A program made the translations under genes and the position numbers. This document shows positions 34,412-37,938 of a stretch of DNA of 37,938 bases, piece by piece (the first letter of the stretch is position 1; every line of letters begins with the position of its first letter). The notes beneath the pieces were generated by a model. It was given only the letters and a program-made list of their open reading frames with translations. It made no database searches and had not been told where the DNA came from. This DNA comes from an uncultured Prevotella sp. (lineage in GTDB: Bacteria; Bacteroidota; Bacteroidia; Bacteroidales; Bacteroidaceae), in NCBI GenBank assembly GCA_945834405.1, contig CAMAHD010000008.1:1-37938 (forward strand), read 5' to 3'.

Positions 34412-36493
34412 TCAGTTCTTTACCATTGTCGAGTTGAAATATCTGATAGACGATGGGATGTGCAGACTGGCACAGCAGCCAATGATCTGTCCGTCCTCGC
34501 CCTCCAGGTTGCTAAGGTTAAATCGCATGCCATCGGCAGCCTTGTTACGCTGGTTGATGAGCATGATGGTTTGGCGGATGATATTCAGTCCGGTCTTGCC
34601 CTTGCGTCCGTCGATATAACGGATGTCAAATCCGGGACCATTATCAACGATACGGATGTCGGTACCCTTCTCGTCGATGTCTACTATTATCTTCAGTTCT
34701 TGATGTCCTTCGCGGTTCTTGACACCGTGGAGGATGGCGTTTTCTACGAGTATCTGAATGAACATCGAGGGCAGGAAAATCTGCGAGGTTTCGCTTTCGG
34801 GTGGCGTTTCCATGACAAAGTCGAAATCTTCGCCCAGCAATATCCTTTCTAATTCTACATAACGTTTGACGAAATCAAGTTCCTTGCTGAGGCAGATATA
34901 TTCCTCGCTCACCATGTTCAGGTTTTGTCTGATTAGTTTTACAAGGTCCATGAGCAAGTCCTTTTCTTCCTGGTTGCTCGTCTTCAGCCTTGTATTCAGC
35001 AGGTTGAAGACGAAGTGGGGCGAAATACGCTGGCGGGCATTGGCAAGACGCAGGGACATCACGTCGATGTTGTTTTGCAGCCGTCGTTTGCGCATGTAGA
35101 TGGTGCCTATTATGATCAGACTCAGCAGGATAACAACGATACACGATGTGCTCCAGTACAGGTTGCGGGTGCGTGTGAGTGCCAGATTCTTCTCTTCGAT
35201 GGCGAGCTTATGGTGCAGCCGGAGGGTGTCTTCGGTCAGTCGAGTCATGATTTCTATCGAACGCATCTTGGTCTTGTTATGTTCGGCAGAATCATTGAAT
35301 GCATGGTTGCTCAACAGCTGTTTGTAGGCACTTCGGTAATCCCCTTTCATGACGTAATAGTCTTTCAGATAGCGGTTGCGAATCTCCATGATGTTGTGGT
35401 CGGAAACTGTGGAAGAGTCGCTTTCGGAGTCCAGAATCCGTTCCACTTCCTGATAGTTCCCCTTGCTCATGGCTATGCCGATGCGGATGGTGTTGGCATA
35501 GAACACTCCCAAATCAATATTCATCTCCTTGAAATATTGTTCGGCAGGTTTGAGATAATACATCGCACTGTCCAGTTGGTAGAGGTTCAGAAAGACATCT
35601 GCCAGATTGATGTAACAGGAGTGCATGTCGACAGACTTCTCTTCATGCCGAGAGCTGATATAGTGTCTCAGTTCCGTAAAGTATTTCAGTGCGCATTGGT
35701 AGTCTCCTTTGAAATAGCATAGATTACCGTAGTTGTTCAGAAAGTATACCACCATGTTCGGTCGCAGTTCTTGTCGGCGTTCTTCGGTCAGCTGGTAGAA
35801 GTGTTCCGCCATCTCAAAATCCTTCATCATGGTATAGATTTGTGCCAGTCCCATATACAGGGAGGTAATCTTGTTTTTGGGCAGCTGAAGAGAATCGGCA
35901 AGAAGCAGGGCGCGGCGATACCAGTGGGCAGCTTTGGGCAGGTCGTCATGGAAGACGTAGGTGTCTGCGAGGTTGGCTGCCATGTCGGCTGCATAGTCCA
36001 TGCGGTCGCTTTGCATCACCTTTTCATAAGCCAAGGAGGCATATTTGGTGGCGCTGTCATTCGACTGCCTCAGATGGTAGTAGTAGCCGGATATGGTGGA
36101 ATAGGCAGATGCCTCCAGACCACGAGTGCGGGCTGTGGAAGGTCTTTTCCTTACAAAGTGAAGGGCACGCCAGGCATAGGGCAGGGCAGATTCGGGAGAC
36201 GAGCCAGCCACCAGTTTTCGGCTTTTTAGTAGATAATAATCATAGAAAGTCAGGCTGTCCGGAGCATGTTGACACAGACTGTCGCATACTCTCAGCACAT
36301 CCTTGCCGCCGTGGAGCAGCGAGTCGCTGAGAGCCATCAATCGCTTCATTTCTTCTTCGCTGTGGCGTTCGTTGCGGTTGCAATGCTGGCAAGACGCCAG
36401 TTCCATGAGGAATGCCAACGGAATAATCAAGCCGAGAAGACAAACGATAGCTGGTCGCTTCCTGATTAAGGAGTTTAGTTTGTTGTCTTTCAA
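34412..36493 (-). CDS. TPR-containing LytS-type sensor histidine kinase
   Basis: A 693-aa membrane sensor. An N-terminal hydrophobic segment (about 16-33) ends in ELASC, so residue 35 may be a lipidated Cys or the segment may be an anchor. Residues about 50-410 are helical tetratricopeptide-like repeats, for example AANLADTYVFHDDLPKAAHW, MGLAQIYTMMKDFEMAEHFY and YGNLCYFKGDYQCALKYF, facing the periplasm. A transmembrane helix (about 447-467) leads to a short coiled linker and the His_kinase domain, with phosphorylated His493 in QRISPHFVFNLLN. The HATPase domain has VENAILHGVKNREGH and DNGPGF. It is the first gene of the operon with the LytTR regulator. The periplasmic TPR domain suggests sensing through protein or peptide binding, which is inference. 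Confidence 0.93.
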   Translation of the reverse strand: MKDNKLNSLIRKRPAIVCLLGLIIPLAFLMELASCQHCNRNERHSEEEMKRLMALSDSLLHGGKDVLRVCDSLCQHAPDSLTFYDYYLLKSRKLVAGSSPESALPYAWRALHFVRKRPSTARTRGLEASAYSTISGYYYHLRQSNDSATKYASLAYEKVMQSDRMDYAADMAANLADTYVFHDDLPKAAHWYRRALLLADSLQLPKNKITSLYMGLAQIYTMMKDFEMAEHFYQLTEERRQELRPNMVVYFLNNYGNLCYFKGDYQCALKYFTELRHYISSRHEEKSVDMHSCYINLADVFLNLYQLDSAMYYLKPAEQYFKEMNIDLGVFYANTIRIGIAMSKGNYQEVERILDSESDSSTVSDHNIMEIRNRYLKDYYVMKGDYRSAYKQLLSNHAFNDSAEHNKTKMRSIEIMTRLTEDTLRLHHKLAIEEKNLALTRTRNLYWSTSCIVVILLSLIIIGTIYMRKRRLQNNIDVMSLRLANARQRISPHFVFNLLNTRLKTSNQEEKDLLMDLVKLIRQNLNMVSEEYICLSKELDFVKRYVELERILLGEDFDFVMETPPESETSQIFLPSMFIQILVENAILHGVKNREGHQELKIIVDIDEKGTDIRIVDNGPGFDIRYIDGRKGKTGLNIIRQTIMLINQRNKAADGMRFNLSNLEGEDGQIIGCCASLHIPSSIRYFNSTMVKN

Positions 36494-36729
36494 TGGGTAT
36501 AGTTAATAAAGTTGACGTTTTTTTGCTTAGATATGATTTCCAAGTGCAAAAGTAATAAATATTTTCCGATAATCAGAATACAAACAGAGGAGATTTTTAT
36601 ACAATACTAATAATTTGTTCCCCAAAAGGGGCAAGATACTGACGGATAGAAAAAAATATCCTTTCAAATGAGCAGATTTACAATTTTATTGTGTAATTTT
36701 GTAGCCTGAAATCAAGATTACGCATTTTT
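36494..36729. promoter_or_regulatory. divergent promoter region of the two-component operon and dapA
   Basis: AT-rich 236-base intergenic region. Minus-strand TACTTTTG (complement of 36547-36554) is a -7 box for the histidine kinase gene, about 55 bases from its start; its -33 element is weak. Plus-strand TAATTTTG at 36694-36701 is the -7 box for dapA, 28 bases before its ATG, again with a weak -33. Nothing else recognisable is present. Confidence 0.6.
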
Positions 36730-37617
36730 ATGGTTTATAATATTTTCAAGGGACTGGGCATCGCCCTTATCACTCCCTTCAAACAAGATGGTTCCGTAGA
36801 TGAGGAAGCACTCGTCAAACTGGTGGAATATCAGTTGCAGAACGGAGCCGATTTCTTCTGTATTCTCGCGACGACAGGCGAGACTCCCTGTCTTACCAAG
36901 GAAGAAAAAGCAACAATCAAGGAACTGGTCGTACGTACCGTGCGCCACAGGGTACCTATTCTGATGGGATGTGGCGGTTTCAATACAGCAGCAGTAGTTG
37001 AAGAACTCAAGACGGGAGATTTCTCGGGTATTGATGGAGTGCTCAGCGTTTGTCCCTATTATAACAAACCTTCACAGGAAGGTCTTTATCAGCATTTCAA
37101 GGCCATTGCCGCTGCAACCAAACTGCCTGTTGTTCTCTACAACGTGCCAGGAAGAACGGGAGTCAATCTGAAGGCTGAAACCACCGTGCGTCTGGCTCGC
37201 GACTGCAAGAATATTGTAGCCATCAAGGAGGCGAGTGGCAATCTGGAACAGGTAGACGAGATTATCAAGAACAAGCCTGCCGATTTCGATGTCATCAGTG
37301 GTGACGATGCACTGACTTTCCCCATGGTTTCCTGCGGTGCAGTGGGTGTCATCAGCGTGATTGGCAATGCCCTGCCAAAAGAGTTCTCTAAGATGATCAG
37401 GCTGGAGTTCCAGGGCGAATACGAGGCTGCCAGAAAGATACATCATCGGTTTACCGACCTTTTCGGATTGCTCTTTATCGATGGCAATCCGGCAGGTGTC
37501 AAAGCGATGCTCCACGAAATGGGATTCATCGAGAACGTGTTGCGCCTGCCTTTGGTTCCCACACGTATCTCTACTCTCCAGCGAATGAGTGAAATCATGA
37601 AGGAACTGAAAATCTGA
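36730..37617 (+). CDS. dapA: 4-hydroxy-tetrahydrodipicolinate synthase
   Basis: A 295-aa cytoplasmic aldolase-fold enzyme that condenses pyruvate with aspartate semialdehyde in lysine and diaminopimelate synthesis. The start MVYNIFKGLGIALITPF aligns with the family. ATTGE (47-51) binds the pyruvate carboxylate; Tyr137 in LYNVPGRTG (136-144) is the proton relay and Arg142 binds the second substrate; Lys166 in NIVAIKEASGN forms the Schiff base. GDDALTFP and GAVGVISVIGN complete the barrel. Length is normal. NAL/NanA aldolases are relatives, but the YNVPGRT and ATTGE motifs with this context favour DapA. It forms its own unit between a divergent two-component operon and tRNA genes. Confidence 0.95.
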   Translation: MVYNIFKGLGIALITPFKQDGSVDEEALVKLVEYQLQNGADFFCILATTGETPCLTKEEKATIKELVVRTVRHRVPILMGCGGFNTAAVVEELKTGDFSGIDGVLSVCPYYNKPSQEGLYQHFKAIAAATKLPVVLYNVPGRTGVNLKAETTVRLARDCKNIVAIKEASGNLEQVDEIIKNKPADFDVISGDDALTFPMVSCGAVGVISVIGNALPKEFSKMIRLEFQGEYEAARKIHHRFTDLFGLLFIDGNPAGVKAMLHEMGFIENVLRLPLVPTRISTLQRMSEIMKELKI

Positions 37618-37728
37618 CCCAATCATCCTGAAGCATCAATAATCTCGGTTATACACAACGATTATCCGACGATTACTGTAAGGAAATATGAAAAAATCAG
37701 ATTTTTCAGAAAATAGTAGCAAAAAAAA

Positions 37729-37759
37729 TTGCAGGTTACAAAAAAAGATAGTACCTTTG
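37729..37759 (+). promoter_or_regulatory. promoter of the tRNA-Arg genes
   Basis: TTG at 37729-37731 and TACCTTTG at 37752-37759, spacer 20 bases. The predicted start near 37766 is about 13 bases before the mature tRNA 5' end. One transcript probably covers both tRNA copies. Confidence 0.82.
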
Positions 37760-37778
37760 CACCGCATTTAACGAAAAC

Positions 37779-37852
37779 GGCTCCTTAGCTCAACTGAATA
37801 GAGCATCTGACTACGGATCAGAAGGTTATAGGTTTGAATCCTATAGGAGTCA
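37779..37852 (+). tRNA. tRNA-Arg(ACG)
   Basis: A 74-nt cloverleaf without encoded CCA. The acceptor stem GGCTCCT pairs with AGGAGTC (one G-T pair), discriminator A. The D stem is GCTC/GAGC, the anticodon stem TCTGA/TCAGA with loop CTACGGA, anticodon ACG at 37813-37815 (expected to be read as ICG). The variable loop is AGGTT and the T stem ATAGG/CCTAT. The D loop has A at position 19 and the T loop has T at 56 (TTTGAAT), replacing the usual G19 and C56. Confidence 0.96.
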
Positions 37853-37886
37853 CTTTCTAATCTAAATGCTTTCCATTCTAAGGTTT

Positions 37887-37938
37887 GGCTCCTTAGCTCA
37901 ACTGAATAGAGCATCTGACTACGGATCAGAAGGTTATA
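37887..37938 (+). tRNA. tRNA-Arg(ACG), second copy, cut by the window end
   Basis: The visible 52 bases are identical to the first copy, through the anticodon stem and into the T stem. The gene starts 34 bases after the first copy ends, with no second promoter, so the two are probably processed from one precursor. The T loop lies beyond the window. Confidence 0.93.

Noticed and set aside
37618..37728. Possible terminator after dapA
   Set aside because: Only short AT-rich partial inverted repeats are present, with no clear stem followed by a T run.

Overview
The window is a chromosomal segment of a Bacteroidales bacterium, most likely Prevotellaceae (Prevotella/Segatella-like). The evidence is paired SusC/SusD outer-membrane genes, promoters of the Bacteroidetes type (TTTG, about 20 bases, TAnnTTTG), almost no Shine-Dalgarno sequences, and Prevotella-style C-terminal tails (LDGRRI...GIYI.N.KK) on secreted enzymes. 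Genus is inferred; no rRNA is present.

Region 1 (about 240-26,335, all on the minus strand) is a pectin-type polysaccharide utilisation locus. In transcription order it reads: a GH106 alpha-L-rhamnosidase-like enzyme with its own promoter; then, from a second promoter, a large fasciclin (FAS1) lipoprotein, SusC, SusD, a FAS1 lipoprotein, another FAS1 lipoprotein, a second SusC, a second SusD, and a DUF4957-like beta-helix protein. A very strong hairpin terminator/attenuator follows, then a PL1-type pectate lyase, a GH3 beta-xylosidase-like enzyme with a PA14 insert, and a final terminator. The two SusCD pairs would import oligosaccharides. The three FAS1 lipoproteins sit where surface glycan-binding proteins usually sit. 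The lyase, rhamnosidase and GH3 suggest a pectin or rhamnogalacturonan-type substrate. No regulator is encoded inside the locus.

Region 2 (26,268-26,994) is a 727-base intergenic stretch. It carries the GH106 and pheT promoters, plus a minus-strand terminator with no recognised gene ahead of it.

Region 3 (26,995-33,527) is mostly housekeeping on the plus strand: pheT, a YebC/PmpR-family gene, lepA, and a Crp/Fnr-family regulator with an unusually good Shine-Dalgarno. A small minus-strand lipoprotein gene diverges from lepA, and its 5' end is built of five 24-bp tandem repeats.

Region 4 (33,529-36,493, minus) is a LytS/LytTR-type two-component system: a TPR-containing membrane histidine kinase followed by its LytTR response regulator.

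Region 5 (36,494-37,938, plus) holds dapA and then two tandem tRNA-Arg(ACG) genes, the second cut by the window edge. These tRNAs carry an apparent compensated change in a normally near-invariant tertiary pair (A19-U56 instead of G19-C56).
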